Shown: piece after piece, positions 9,031 through 16,527 of the stretch | How positions within the stretch are numbered: position 1 is the first letter of the stretch | Layout of the letters: the number at the start of each line of letters is the position of its first letter | Origin: JABDIP01 sp965250245 | GTDB taxonomy: Bacteria > Pseudomonadota > Alphaproteobacteria > DSM-16000 > Inquilinaceae | Direction: 5' to 3' | Assembly: GCA_965250245.1 (NCBI GenBank) | Contig: OZ252296.1 | Span: 2,852,001-2,916,000 of the forward strand | DNA length: 64,000 nt | Translations under genes and position numbers: made by a program | Notes under the pieces: generated by a model | Told to the model about the DNA's origin: nothing | What the model saw: only the letters and a program-made list of their open reading frames with translations | Database searches by the model: none

Positions 9031-9456
9031 ATGCCCGACTCCCTCTATCAGCAGGCGATCCTGAAACACGCCAAGGCGGCGATCGGCGCCGGCAAGCTGG
9101 AGAACGCGACCGTCGAAGCCACCGTCGACAACCCGCTCTGCGGCGACCGCGTGACCGTCAGCCTCGCCCTGGACAACGGCACCATCACCGCCATCGGCCA
9201 CGTGGTGCGCGGCTGCGTGCTCTGCGAGGCGTCGGCGTCCCTTCTGGCACAGCACGGCCCCGGCCTGTCGGTGGAGGACATCCACAGCGCCTCGCACGCC
9301 TTCCAGGACATGATCCGAGATGACGGCCCGGTCCCGGAGAACTGGCCCGACCTCTCCACCTTCGAGCCGGTCCGTGCCGCCAAGAGCCGCCACGAATGCG
9401 TCCTCCTGCCCTTCGAGGCGGCGACCAAGGCGCTGAACTCCGCCGACGGCGAATAG
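9031..9456 (+). CDS. IscU/NifU N-terminal-like iron-sulfur scaffold protein
   Basis: 141-aa protein with the three conserved cysteines of IscU-type scaffolds: NPLCGDRVTVSL, GCVLCEASASLLAQ and SRHECVLLPFEA. It would hold a nascent Fe-S cluster in the cytoplasm. It starts three bases after the preceding stop and ends the molybdenum-hydroxylase maturation operon, so it may serve the [2Fe-2S] subunit of that enzyme rather than general Fe-S assembly; no cysteine desulfurase is nearby. The family and cysteines are visible; the dedicated role is inference. Confidence 0.85.
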   Translation: MPDSLYQQAILKHAKAAIGAGKLENATVEATVDNPLCGDRVTVSLALDNGTITAIGHVVRGCVLCEASASLLAQHGPGLSVEDIHSASHAFQDMIRDDGPVPENWPDLSTFEPVRAAKSRHECVLLPFEAATKALNSADGE

Positions 9457-9470
9457 GACAGTACCCGCAC

Positions 9471-9645
9471 CCCTCACCCAGCTCCGGCTAAGGCTCGCCC
9501 CCTGGTCTCGCCAAGCCTGCGCAACCCTCTCCCGCAAGGGGAGAGGGACCTTGCAGCGCGCACTGATACCCCCTCTCCCCTGGCGGGAGAGGGTTGAGAA
9601 GGCTTGGCGAGGCGCAGCCGAGCCCTAGCCGGAGCTGGGTGAGGG
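9471..9645. repeat. Intergenic palindromic repeat, family D (copy 1)
   Basis: Long imperfect palindrome with outer arms CCCTCACCCAGCTCCGGCTA onward at 9471 and the complementary CCGGAGCTGGGTGAGGG at 9629-9645, and inner arms CCCTCTCCC/GGGAGAGGG. Relatives with the same CCCTCACCC and CTCTCCC blocks lie at 18085-18231, 20713-20849, 44972-45091 and 47651-47776. The right arm supplies the last codons of the leftward hydrolase gene. Confidence 0.85.
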
Positions 9646-10455
9646 GGAATTGTCGCAGCCAGAACGTCGACTGTCCGGCAGATTACGCAGCCAATCGATG
9701 ACCAGACCGCTGATGCCGAACCGATGCAGGTCGTTGTGGCCGGCGGCGGGGATGAAATGCGCGGTCTTCGGCTCAGGCGCCGCATCGAAGAGCTGTCGGC
9801 CGAAGCGGGTCGGGACGACGGTGTCGGCCTCGCCGTGGATCAGCAGGATCGGCGCCGCGACGCGGCCGATCTTTGCCAGACTGTCGAAGCGGTGGGTCAT
9901 CAGCAGTCCCACCGGCAGGAAGGGCACCCGGCCCTGGCCGACAGCCACCGTGCTGGTGAACGGCGCCTGCAGGACCAGGCCGGCGATCTCGTGTTCCACC
10001 GCCATCTGCACGGCAACGCCGGTGCCGAGGGATTCGCCGTAGAGGACGATGCGGTCTGCCGGCACGCCGGTGTCCGCCAGCCAGGCGATCGCGGCCCGGC
10101 CGTCGGCGTAGAGGCCCGCCTCGTCCGGCTGGCCGGGATTGCCGCCATAGCCGCGATAGCCAGCCAGAAGAACGCCGTAACCGGCATCCAGATAGGGTCC
10201 GACCAGCGGCGCCCGGCCACCGTGATGGCCGGAATTGCCGTGGAAGTAGACAAGTGTCGGACGGTCGTCCCGGGCGGCCCGATACCAGCCGCCAAGCGGC
10301 AGCCCGTCGGCGGTGACGTAGTGCACGGCCGTCATGCCGGCACGCGCGGCCGCCTCCGGGGACGCGACGCCGCGCGGATGGTAGAGCGGATTGCAGGCGG
10401 CCAGGACCAGCGCCAACACAATGGCCGCCGGCAGGGCCCGCCGCACGCTAGCCAT
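9625..10455 (-). CDS. Alpha/beta hydrolase, predicted lipoprotein
   Basis: 276-aa serine hydrolase of the BEM46/ABHD13-like group. The N-terminus MASVRRALPAAIVLALVLAAC ends in a lipobox (LAAC), predicting a lipid-anchored envelope protein. Catalytic residues are visible: oxyanion region VYFHGNSGHHGG, nucleophile in YGESLGTG, Asp in IHGEADTVVP and His in PAAGHNDLHRFG. It lies 8 bp inside the end of an upstream paralogue, so the two are tandem duplicates in one operon. Its last residues (DNSPSPSSG) and stop are encoded by the right arm of a family D repeat, so the original C-terminus was probably replaced. Substrate unknown. Confidence 0.88.
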   Translation of the reverse strand: MASVRRALPAAIVLALVLAACNPLYHPRGVASPEAAARAGMTAVHYVTADGLPLGGWYRAARDDRPTLVYFHGNSGHHGGRAPLVGPYLDAGYGVLLAGYRGYGGNPGQPDEAGLYADGRAAIAWLADTGVPADRIVLYGESLGTGVAVQMAVEHEIAGLVLQAPFTSTVAVGQGRVPFLPVGLLMTHRFDSLAKIGRVAAPILLIHGEADTVVPTRFGRQLFDAAPEPKTAHFIPAAGHNDLHRFGISGLVIDWLRNLPDSRRSGCDNSPSPSSG

Positions 10456-11305
10456 CGCCGGCAGCAGACAGCGTGTCGAGGAACGTCAGCACCTGCTCGG
10501 AGATGCCGTAGAAGTCCAGGTCGCTGTGGCCGCCGCCTGGGACGAACAGGGCGGTCTTGGGCTCGTTGGCGGCCTCAAACAGGCGGCGGCCGAAATGGAT
10601 CGGGATGACCCGGTCGGCGTCGCCGTGCATCAGCAGCAACGGTGCAGCGATGCGGCCGATCTTGGAGGCATTGTCGAAGCGGTCCCACATCAAGAGGCGC
10701 ACCGGCAGCCAGCGATAGACGGCCTGACCGACATCCACGGCCGAGGTGAACGGGGCCTCAAGCACCAGGCCGGCCACCGCATGCTCCGTCGCCATCTGCA
10801 CCGCTACCCCGGTCCCCAGCGATTCACCGTAGAGCACGACCGATCCGGCCTCGATCCCCTGCCCGGCCAGCCAGGCCAGCGCCGCCCGGCCGTCGGCGTA
10901 GAGTCCGTCTTCCGTCGGCTTGCCGGGATTGCCGCCATAGCCGCGATAGCCGGCCAGCAGCACGCCGTAGCCGCGCGCCATGTAGGGCTGCATCGCGCCG
11001 GCCCGGTCGCCGTGCTGGCCGCCATTGCCGTGGAACCGCACCAGCGTCGGCAGCCCGTCCCGCGGCGGGTGGAACCAGCCGGCGATCTCCAGCCCGTCCT
11101 CGGTCCGGTAGGTCACGGTCTGCATCAGCCCGCCGGTGCGCTCGGCCGCGTCCCGGGCATCGGTGGAGGGGAAATACTGCAGGCTGCGCTGGAAGACGAA
11201 GACCAGGGCGACCACCGCCAGATAGGCGACGAACGCCGCGATCAGCCACCCCATCACTCGCCGTCCCAGCTTGCCGCGCATCGGCGGAGAGTGGCACAGC
11301 GGCAT
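10448..11305 (-). CDS. Alpha/beta hydrolase, membrane-anchored paralogue
   Basis: 285-aa hydrolase closely related to the downstream gene: VRFHGNGGQHGDRAG, GYRGYGGNPGKP, nucleophile YGESLGTGVAVQMA, Asp in MHGDADRVIP and His in PGGGHSDLDFYG. It has an uncleaved N-terminal membrane segment (WLIAAFVAYLAVVALVFVF) instead of the lipobox of its paralogue. Met 9 (11281) and Met 18 (11254) are possible later starts; the second gives MGWLIAAFV. It overlaps the next gene by 8 bases. The pair probably acts on lipid or peptide-like substrates at the outer face of the inner membrane, which is inference. Confidence 0.87.
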   Translation of the reverse strand: MPLCHSPPMRGKLGRRVMGWLIAAFVAYLAVVALVFVFQRSLQYFPSTDARDAAERTGGLMQTVTYRTEDGLEIAGWFHPPRDGLPTLVRFHGNGGQHGDRAGAMQPYMARGYGVLLAGYRGYGGNPGKPTEDGLYADGRAALAWLAGQGIEAGSVVLYGESLGTGVAVQMATEHAVAGLVLEAPFTSAVDVGQAVYRWLPVRLLMWDRFDNASKIGRIAAPLLLMHGDADRVIPIHFGRRLFEAANEPKTALFVPGGGHSDLDFYGISEQVLTFLDTLSAAGDG

Positions 11306-11419
11306 CGCCGGCGGAAGATGAGCCTGTCGGATGAGGGAAACGGGGAGATGCCGGCTATCCTCGTCCTACCTGGACAAGGGGCCGCCCGCATCGTGACCGG
11401 ACGGGCTGGAGCGCGCGGC

Positions 11420-11515
11420 TCAGCCCTTCTGACGATCCCGGGAATCGACAAAGCGCGCGATGGCCAGAAGGCCGATCGCCAAGCCGATTACCAAGGTCGC
11501 GAAAATGGTTGCCAT
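11420..11515 (-). CDS. Small single-pass membrane protein, 31 aa
   Basis: Short frame, ATG at 11515 and TGA ending at 11420, encoding 31 residues: a hydrophobic helix (residues 3-20, TIFATLVIGLAIGLLAIA) and a charged tail RFVDSRDRQKG. A GGGGAA ribosome-binding-like site lies 8 bases before the ATG, and the upstream DNA (11520-11640) is unusually AT-rich for this genome, as a promoter would be. The composition is typical of bacterial single-helix regulatory membrane peptides. No homologue is recognised. Length alone makes the coding call uncertain. Confidence 0.5.
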   Translation of the reverse strand: MATIFATLVIGLAIGLLAIARFVDSRDRQKG

Positions 11516-11644
11516 ATCAACTGTTCCCCACGGCGATTGTTCGCCGTACCCCGCTTCAATGGTATGATAATTAACCTACGAGCCGAATCAAGCGTTTACG
11601 CGCCGATTTAAAGGCAATTTTCCGAATATGCGGTTAATTCACGG

Positions 11645-11665
11645 CACAACGTTGAAAACGTTGTG
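11645..11665. promoter_or_regulatory. Perfect 9-bp inverted repeat, operator candidate
   Basis: Arms CACAACGTT and AACGTTGTG around GAA, in AT-rich DNA upstream of the 31-aa gene. No T-tract follows, so a regulator-binding site is more likely than a terminator. The cognate regulator is not identifiable. Confidence 0.4.
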
Positions 11666-11812
11666 AGTCTCGCGACTTAGCCGTGCACACCGGACCGCCT
11701 CGGCTCAACCCGTCTCTGATAGCCAAGGGGTCTAACGCGGCTGTCACGGCGGCGAAGTGATCCGTGTCACCATCGTCGGCAGGCTTAGATCGGCGCGCAC
11801 ACGCCCCTCTTT

Positions 11813-11921
11813 GCGTCGTCCCCGGGCTTGACCCGGGGACCCATATCGACCGCCGGGCTGGCCTTCTCAGATCGCGGCGATCGCCAACGATGGGTCCCCG
11901 GGTCAAGCCCGGGGACGACGC
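11813..11921. repeat. Intergenic palindromic repeat, family A (copy 2)
   Basis: Same arms as 3486-3591: GCGTCGTCCCCGGGCTTGAC onward at 11813 and the inverse ending GGGGACGACGC at about 11921. It lies in the 429-bp gap between the 31-aa gene and the M81 peptidase stop. Apart from this repeat and the AT-rich operator region, I see no gene in 11516-11944. Confidence 0.85.
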
Positions 11922-11944
11922 GTTGGTGGTGACGGACCGCGCTG

Positions 11945-13420
11945 TTACACCGACGTGTCCGGATCCAATGGGAAGATCGGCCGGCGCACGCGGCGGAATT
12001 TGAGTTGGCCGTAATCGGAGGTGGTCACGCCGAGACCGGCGCATTCCACCACATGGCGCACCACCGGCCAGAACCCGGCCCGCCAGTGCACCCGCGACTT
12101 GAGCATGATGAAGCGCTTGGCGGCCGGCTCGATGCCCAGGCTCTGCAGGCAGCCCAAATCCCAGGGCTCGTGGTGGCGCTCGATCACCACGATCTCCACC
12201 TTGCCGGTGTCCAGCACGGCGGTGCGGCCCATGCCGACGGTGACGCCGGTATACATCGGCCCGCGGATCGTATACTGGCCGTCCGACAGCAGCTTGACCC
12301 GGCCGGTGACGCTCAGCGGCTCGCCGACCTTCCCGATCGCCGGCATGTCCAGCTTGCCGCCCAAGTCGACCGTGACCTCGGCCCCGATGCCGGCCTCCAT
12401 CATCGCGTCGACCGCCTGCGGATCGTGGATGGCGAAGGCGGCCACGTCCTCCAGCCCCTGGCGCAGGATCTCGCCCAGAACCGTCATCACGTCCTGGGTG
12501 CCGCCGGAGCCGCAATTGTCGCAGTGGTCCAGCATGAGGACCGGCCCTTCGGCCAGCTTCGCCGCCCGGGCCACCGCCTCGGCCGCCGGCTCGCTGCGAT
12601 AGACGAAGCCGTGCCGGTTCTTCCAGGCCCGGTCCAGGATCGAGTCGCAGATCGCCCGCGCCCCGTCCGCATCGCCATCGGTGACGGCGACGACGCTGAT
12701 GCCGGCATCGTGGATATCGGCATGGGGGAAGCCCCCGAAGACCGAGACCGCCAGCGCACCCTCCGCCTCGGCCTGACGGGCGGCGGCGATCAGCTCGCGC
12801 ATCGGCGAGTCGGCGCTGCCCTGGCGCATGATGTGCGGCAGCATCGGGCGGTTGCCCCAGGCCATGGCCGGCCGGCAGCCGCCCTTCAGCGCCTTGAAGG
12901 CGATACGGCCGGCCAGCTCGCCGGTCTCGTACATGTCGGTATGGGGATAGGTCTTGAAGCCTGTCACCACATCGGCGTTGTCGACGATCTTGTCTGAGAG
13001 GTTGCCGTGCAGGTCCAGCGCCACGGCGATCGGTGTCTCCGGCGCCAGGCCGCGCAGGCGGGCGACCAGCTCGCCCTCCCCGTCCTCGTGGCTCTCGGTG
13101 ACCATGGCGCCGTGCAGGTCGAGCAGGATCAGGTCGCAACCCTTGTCCACCTCCTCGGCGATGGCGTCGGAAAGCCTCGCAAAGGCCGCATCCTCCACCG
13201 GGCCGCTGGGCCAGGCTTCCGCCGCCACCGGCGTGACGATCTCCGCGCCCTCGGCCCGCGCCAGGTCGATGAAGGCGCCCATCGGCGTGGCGGTCTTCTC
13301 GTAGGCCGCCAGCGCCTGCCCGTCCCATTCCGGCCCGCCATTGCCGAATCGGGTAATCGGCGTGGGGACCGGCGAGAAGGTGTTGGTCTCGTGCTTCATC
13401 ATCGCGATGACGACGCGCAT
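11945..13420 (-). CDS. M81 family metallopeptidase (MlrC-like)
   Basis: 491-aa member of the MlrC/M81 family, named after the third enzyme of microcystin degradation, a zinc peptidase; most chromosomal relatives have unknown peptide substrates. The start MRVVIAMMKHETNTFSP (ATG 13420) has the family's first ligand region HETNTF, with AGGGG upstream. Further family blocks are LILLDLHGAMVTE, ALDLHGNLS, TYPHTDMYETG, VFGGFPHADI and LDHCDNCGSGGTQD, giving the conserved Asp/His set. No signal peptide. It is divergent from the ECF sigma gene. An earlier in-frame ATG at 13459 has no good ribosome site. Confidence 0.88.
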   Translation of the reverse strand: MRVVIAMMKHETNTFSPVPTPITRFGNGGPEWDGQALAAYEKTATPMGAFIDLARAEGAEIVTPVAAEAWPSGPVEDAAFARLSDAIAEEVDKGCDLILLDLHGAMVTESHEDGEGELVARLRGLAPETPIAVALDLHGNLSDKIVDNADVVTGFKTYPHTDMYETGELAGRIAFKALKGGCRPAMAWGNRPMLPHIMRQGSADSPMRELIAAARQAEAEGALAVSVFGGFPHADIHDAGISVVAVTDGDADGARAICDSILDRAWKNRHGFVYRSEPAAEAVARAAKLAEGPVLMLDHCDNCGSGGTQDVMTVLGEILRQGLEDVAAFAIHDPQAVDAMMEAGIGAEVTVDLGGKLDMPAIGKVGEPLSVTGRVKLLSDGQYTIRGPMYTGVTVGMGRTAVLDTGKVEIVVIERHHEPWDLGCLQSLGIEPAAKRFIMLKSRVHWRAGFWPVVRHVVECAGLGVTTSDYGQLKFRRVRRPIFPLDPDTSV

Positions 13421-13486
13421 GGGCTGCCCCTGTATCCTGGTTTCCTCCCGTCGGACCAAGATAGCGCAGCACCGGGCGTGGCCGGC

Positions 13487-13512
13487 GGGAATAAATCACC
13501 CCGGCCGGTGTC
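13487..13512 (+). promoter_or_regulatory. Candidate ECF-type promoter
   Basis: GGGAATAA at 13487-13494, 13 bases, then GTGTC at 13508-13512, lying 51 bp before the sigma gene start. GGAATAA-like -35 boxes with a GTC-type -10 are known for several alphaproteobacterial ECF groups, which usually activate their own gene. Assignment rests on pattern only. Confidence 0.35.
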
Positions 13513-13562
13513 AAACCGGTCACCCGCGGCGATGAACGCCGCCGGCCGCAACGGGACAGGCG

Positions 13563-14081
13563 ATGACCGACCGCGGTTCACTGATCGAACTTGAAATCCC
13601 GCGTCTCAGGCGCTTCGCCGGCGCGCTGACCCGGGATCCGGACTGGGCCGACGACCTGGTCCAGGACTGCATCGAGCGCGCCCTGACCCGGTGGGATAGC
13701 TGGCGCGGCGACGGTTCGCTGCGGGCTTGGCTGTTCGCCATCCTGCACAACCTCTATGCCAACGGCGCCCGGCGCCGCGGCCGGCTGAGGGCGCTGTTCC
13801 GCAGCGCGGAGGATTCGCCGGAGCCGGCCCTGCCGGCCCGCCAGACCGATGCCATCAGCCTGCATGATCTCGACCGGGCGCTCCGGCAGCTTCCCGACGA
13901 CCAGCGGCAGGTGGTGCTGCTGGTCGGGCTGGAGGGCTTCAGCTATGCGGAGGTGGCCGGGATCGTCGATGTGCCGATCGGCACCGTCATGTCCCGGCTG
14001 TCACGCGGCCGGGAGAAGCTGCGCGGATTGATGGCGGCCGGCGCGGAGCCGGCCGGCCCGACCCTGCGGAGGGTCAAATGA
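13563..14081 (+). CDS. ECF RNA polymerase sigma factor
   Basis: 172-aa group IV sigma factor with only regions 2 and 4. Region 2 includes LTRDPDWADDLVQDCIERAL and the WLFAILHNLY helix (residues 20-70); region 4 includes LPDDQRQVVLLVGLEGFSY and the helix-turn-helix VDVPIGTVMSRLSRGREKL (about 135-160). The gene's stop overlaps the ATG of an anti-sigma gene (ATGA), so the pair is co-translated. The signal is unknown; a possible self-recognised promoter is upstream. Confidence 0.92.
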   Translation: MTDRGSLIELEIPRLRRFAGALTRDPDWADDLVQDCIERALTRWDSWRGDGSLRAWLFAILHNLYANGARRRGRLRALFRSAEDSPEPALPARQTDAISLHDLDRALRQLPDDQRQVVLLVGLEGFSYAEVAGIVDVPIGTVMSRLSRGREKLRGLMAAGAEPAGPTLRRVK

Positions 14082-14860
14082 CAAACGATTGCGAACGACC
14101 CGTCACGCTGGACGACCTGAACGCCTATGTGGACGACGCGCTGGACCCTGTGCGCCGGGCGGAGGTCGAGGCGTATCTGACCAGCCATCCCGATGCCGCC
14201 GCCCAGGTGCTGGCCTATCGCCGGCAGAACGAGGGCCTGCGGGACCTCTTCGGCCCGATCGCAGATGCCGGCGTGCCGTCGGCGCTGAGGCCCGCCAACG
14301 TGTCCGCCCGCCGGCGCGGTCGGCGCCGGGCGATCGCTCTGCAGGCGGTAGCGGCGATGTTCCTGCTGGCGATCGGCGTCGCCGGAGGCTGGCAGCTCAA
14401 CGATGCCTACCGGCCGATCGCCATGGCCGAGGCGCCGGACTTCACCCGCGACGCCACCGCGGCACACGTGCTGTACACCAATGAGCGACGCCACGCGGTC
14501 GAGGTGGGTGCGGAGGAGGAGCACCTGTTCCGCTGGCTGTCCAACCGCCTGGGCACCGACGTCAAGGCGCCGGACCTCGCCGGGCTGGGCTTCCGCCTGA
14601 TGGGCGGCCGGCTGCTGCCCGGCACGGAGAAGCCGGCGGCCCAGTTCATGTACGAAGACGACATGGGCGAGCGGCTCACCCTCTACATCCGTCCCGACCC
14701 GGGCACCGAGGAAACCCGCTTCGAATATGTCAGCGAGGACGGGGTCGGCGCCTTCTACTGGGTGGAGGGCCGCTTCGGTTACGCGCTGATCGGCGCCCAG
14801 CCCCGCGAGCCGCTGCTGCGCGCGGCCCGTCTGGTGTATCTGGACCTGTCGGGGGAGTGA
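14078..14860 (+). CDS. Anti-sigma factor, single-pass transmembrane
   Basis: 260-aa anti-sigma protein coupled to the ECF gene. Residues 1-60 form the cytoplasmic sigma-binding domain (LDDLNAYVDDALDPVRRAEV, then EAYLTSHPDAAAQVLAYRRQ); the zinc-ligand CxxC seen in ZAS-type anti-sigmas is absent. One transmembrane helix spans about 86-105. The periplasmic part contains RRHAVEVGAEEEHLFRWLSN and GLGFRLMGGRLLPG, a block shared with many alphaproteobacterial anti-sigma proteins. Release presumably follows a periplasmic signal; no protease gene is adjacent. Confidence 0.88.
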   Translation: MTNDCERPVTLDDLNAYVDDALDPVRRAEVEAYLTSHPDAAAQVLAYRRQNEGLRDLFGPIADAGVPSALRPANVSARRRGRRRAIALQAVAAMFLLAIGVAGGWQLNDAYRPIAMAEAPDFTRDATAAHVLYTNERRHAVEVGAEEEHLFRWLSNRLGTDVKAPDLAGLGFRLMGGRLLPGTEKPAAQFMYEDDMGERLTLYIRPDPGTEETRFEYVSEDGVGAFYWVEGRFGYALIGAQPREPLLRAARLVYLDLSGE

Positions 14861-14878
14861 GGGGTCATGGCGGGCCGG

Positions 14879-15004
14879 CCAACAACCAACCACCACCGTT
14901 GTCATTCCCGCGAAGGCGGGAATCCAGTCTACGGCGCCTCGCAGTCGGCGAGATCCTGAACACTGGATTCCCGCCTTCGCGGGAATGACAACGGAGGTTG
15001 GTTG
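14879..15004. repeat. Intergenic palindromic repeat, family B (copy 2)
   Basis: Inverted arms 14901-14927 (GTCATTCCCGCGAAGGCGGG onward) and 14963-14989, extended outward by matching CCAACCACCACCGTT and AACGGAGGTTGGTTGG stretches. The same arms occur inside the nested repeat at 4764-4852. The element lies between convergent anti-sigma and oxidoreductase genes. Confidence 0.85.
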
Positions 15005-15036
15005 GTACTCTAACGCGGCACTGTCGCTTCCCGCGC

Positions 15037-16380
15037 TCACACCATGTCCATCACCCCGTACCCCGCATAGGCCGCCTTGAGGGACCAGCGGCGCAGTCCC
15101 GGCAGGAGGAATCGCCGGGGCGGCTGGGCGACGACGGCGGGCAGGATGTCGTTGGCGCTGCGGGAGCCGGCGATCAGCTCCGCCGCCGCCCGGCCCGACC
15201 AGGTGCCGCCGGCCACCCCGTTGCCGTGATAGGCCAGCGCGTGGAACACGCCGGGATGGTCGGCCGACTGTCCGATCAGCGGCGTGCGGTTCGCCGAGAC
15301 GCAGACCAGTCCGGCCCAGCTCTGGGCAATCTTCGGCAGCTCCCAGTCCGGGAACATGGCGTGGAACCAGGCGGCGGCACGCTCGCGCAGCCGCGCCTCG
15401 TGCCCGGGAGCGCCCCTGGTGTCGCCCCGGGTGCCGATCATCAGCCGGCCATCCGGCAGCAACCGGACGTAATGCAGCATCCGCCGTGTGTCGAAGAGCG
15501 GCGTTTCGGTGGTCCAGCCCAGGGTCTCGCGCTCGGACTTGGTCAGCGGCTCGGTCGTCACGATGCCGGAGATCACCGGCAGCACGGTCCCGGCCAGGGC
15601 AGGATGCAGATCGTCGTCGGTGTAGCCGTTGGTGGCGACCAGCACCTGGCGGGCGAACACGCTGCCGCCCTGGCTGATCAGCCGGTGCTGGCCGCCGGTC
15701 GTCGTCCAGCCGATCACCCGGGTGTGGGGATGCACCGGAACCCCGGCATCCAGCACCGCCTTCAGCAGCCCGTGCAGGTATTTCAGCGGGTGCAGGCCGA
15801 ACCCGTCCTCGTGATGCAGGGCGGCATGGGCCTCCTGGCCGCCGAACCCGCGCTCGACCAGCGCGTCCCGGTCAAGGAAGCTGCAGGGAGCGCCCAGGGT
15901 CTCGGCCCGGAAGGCCGCCTCCGCTTTCAGCCCCTCGACCCGGGAACGCCGATGGGCGATCTCCAGGATGCCGTCCCCCTGGATGTCGGCCTCGATCTCC
16001 CGGGTCTCGATCAGCTCGGCCACCAGCGCAACGGCATCGCGCTGGCTGGCGTAGTAGCGCTGCGTCTCCTCCAGACCGAAGCGGCGGATCATCGCCTTGT
16101 CGGACAGCTTCGTCGCGCCGATGCCGCAGAATCCACCATTGCGGCCCGACGCGCCGCCGCCCGGTGGCCCGGCATCCACCACCCGGACATCGACACCCAG
16201 CTCGGCTAGGTGCAGCGCCGCCGACAAGCCGGTATAGCCGGCCCCGATCACCGCCACGTCGCATTGGAAGTCGCCGTTCATCTTGCGCGCGCCGTCGGGC
16301 GCCGAGTCGGCGGTCGCCTCCCAATGGCTGCCGGCCGCCCGATTGGGGTCGTGCATGTTCGGATGGTAGAGAGGGGCCAA
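15037..16380 (-). CDS. FAD-dependent oxidoreductase, DAO/PuuB-like
   Basis: 447-aa flavoprotein of the D-amino-acid oxidase superfamily, closest in pattern to gamma-glutamylputrescine oxidase-type amine oxidases. The dinucleotide-binding motif VAVIGAGYTGLSAALHLAE lies near residue 42, the ASGRNGGFC motif near 77, and the C-terminal substrate/FAD motif GLVCVSANRTPLIGQ followed by YHGNGVAGGTWSGRAAAE near 390. It would oxidise a primary or secondary amine and pass electrons to O2 or quinone. It stands alone between a repeat and the nucleotidase gene. The substrate cannot be set. Confidence 0.85.
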   Translation of the reverse strand: MAPLYHPNMHDPNRAAGSHWEATADSAPDGARKMNGDFQCDVAVIGAGYTGLSAALHLAELGVDVRVVDAGPPGGGASGRNGGFCGIGATKLSDKAMIRRFGLEETQRYYASQRDAVALVAELIETREIEADIQGDGILEIAHRRSRVEGLKAEAAFRAETLGAPCSFLDRDALVERGFGGQEAHAALHHEDGFGLHPLKYLHGLLKAVLDAGVPVHPHTRVIGWTTTGGQHRLISQGGSVFARQVLVATNGYTDDDLHPALAGTVLPVISGIVTTEPLTKSERETLGWTTETPLFDTRRMLHYVRLLPDGRLMIGTRGDTRGAPGHEARLRERAAAWFHAMFPDWELPKIAQSWAGLVCVSANRTPLIGQSADHPGVFHALAYHGNGVAGGTWSGRAAAELIAGSRSANDILPAVVAQPPRRFLLPGLRRWSLKAAYAGYGVMDMV

Positions 16381-16527
16381 GATCGCGCTCCTAAACGGCC
16401 GTCACGGTCGGCACGCAACCGCTGCAATCGTCATGCACAGCCGCTACACTCCCGCGATCGGAGTACAGCCGGATGCATCGGGCGGGTGCAGACCGTCATG
16501 CAGACGAGCGGCAACCAGGGAGTGATC

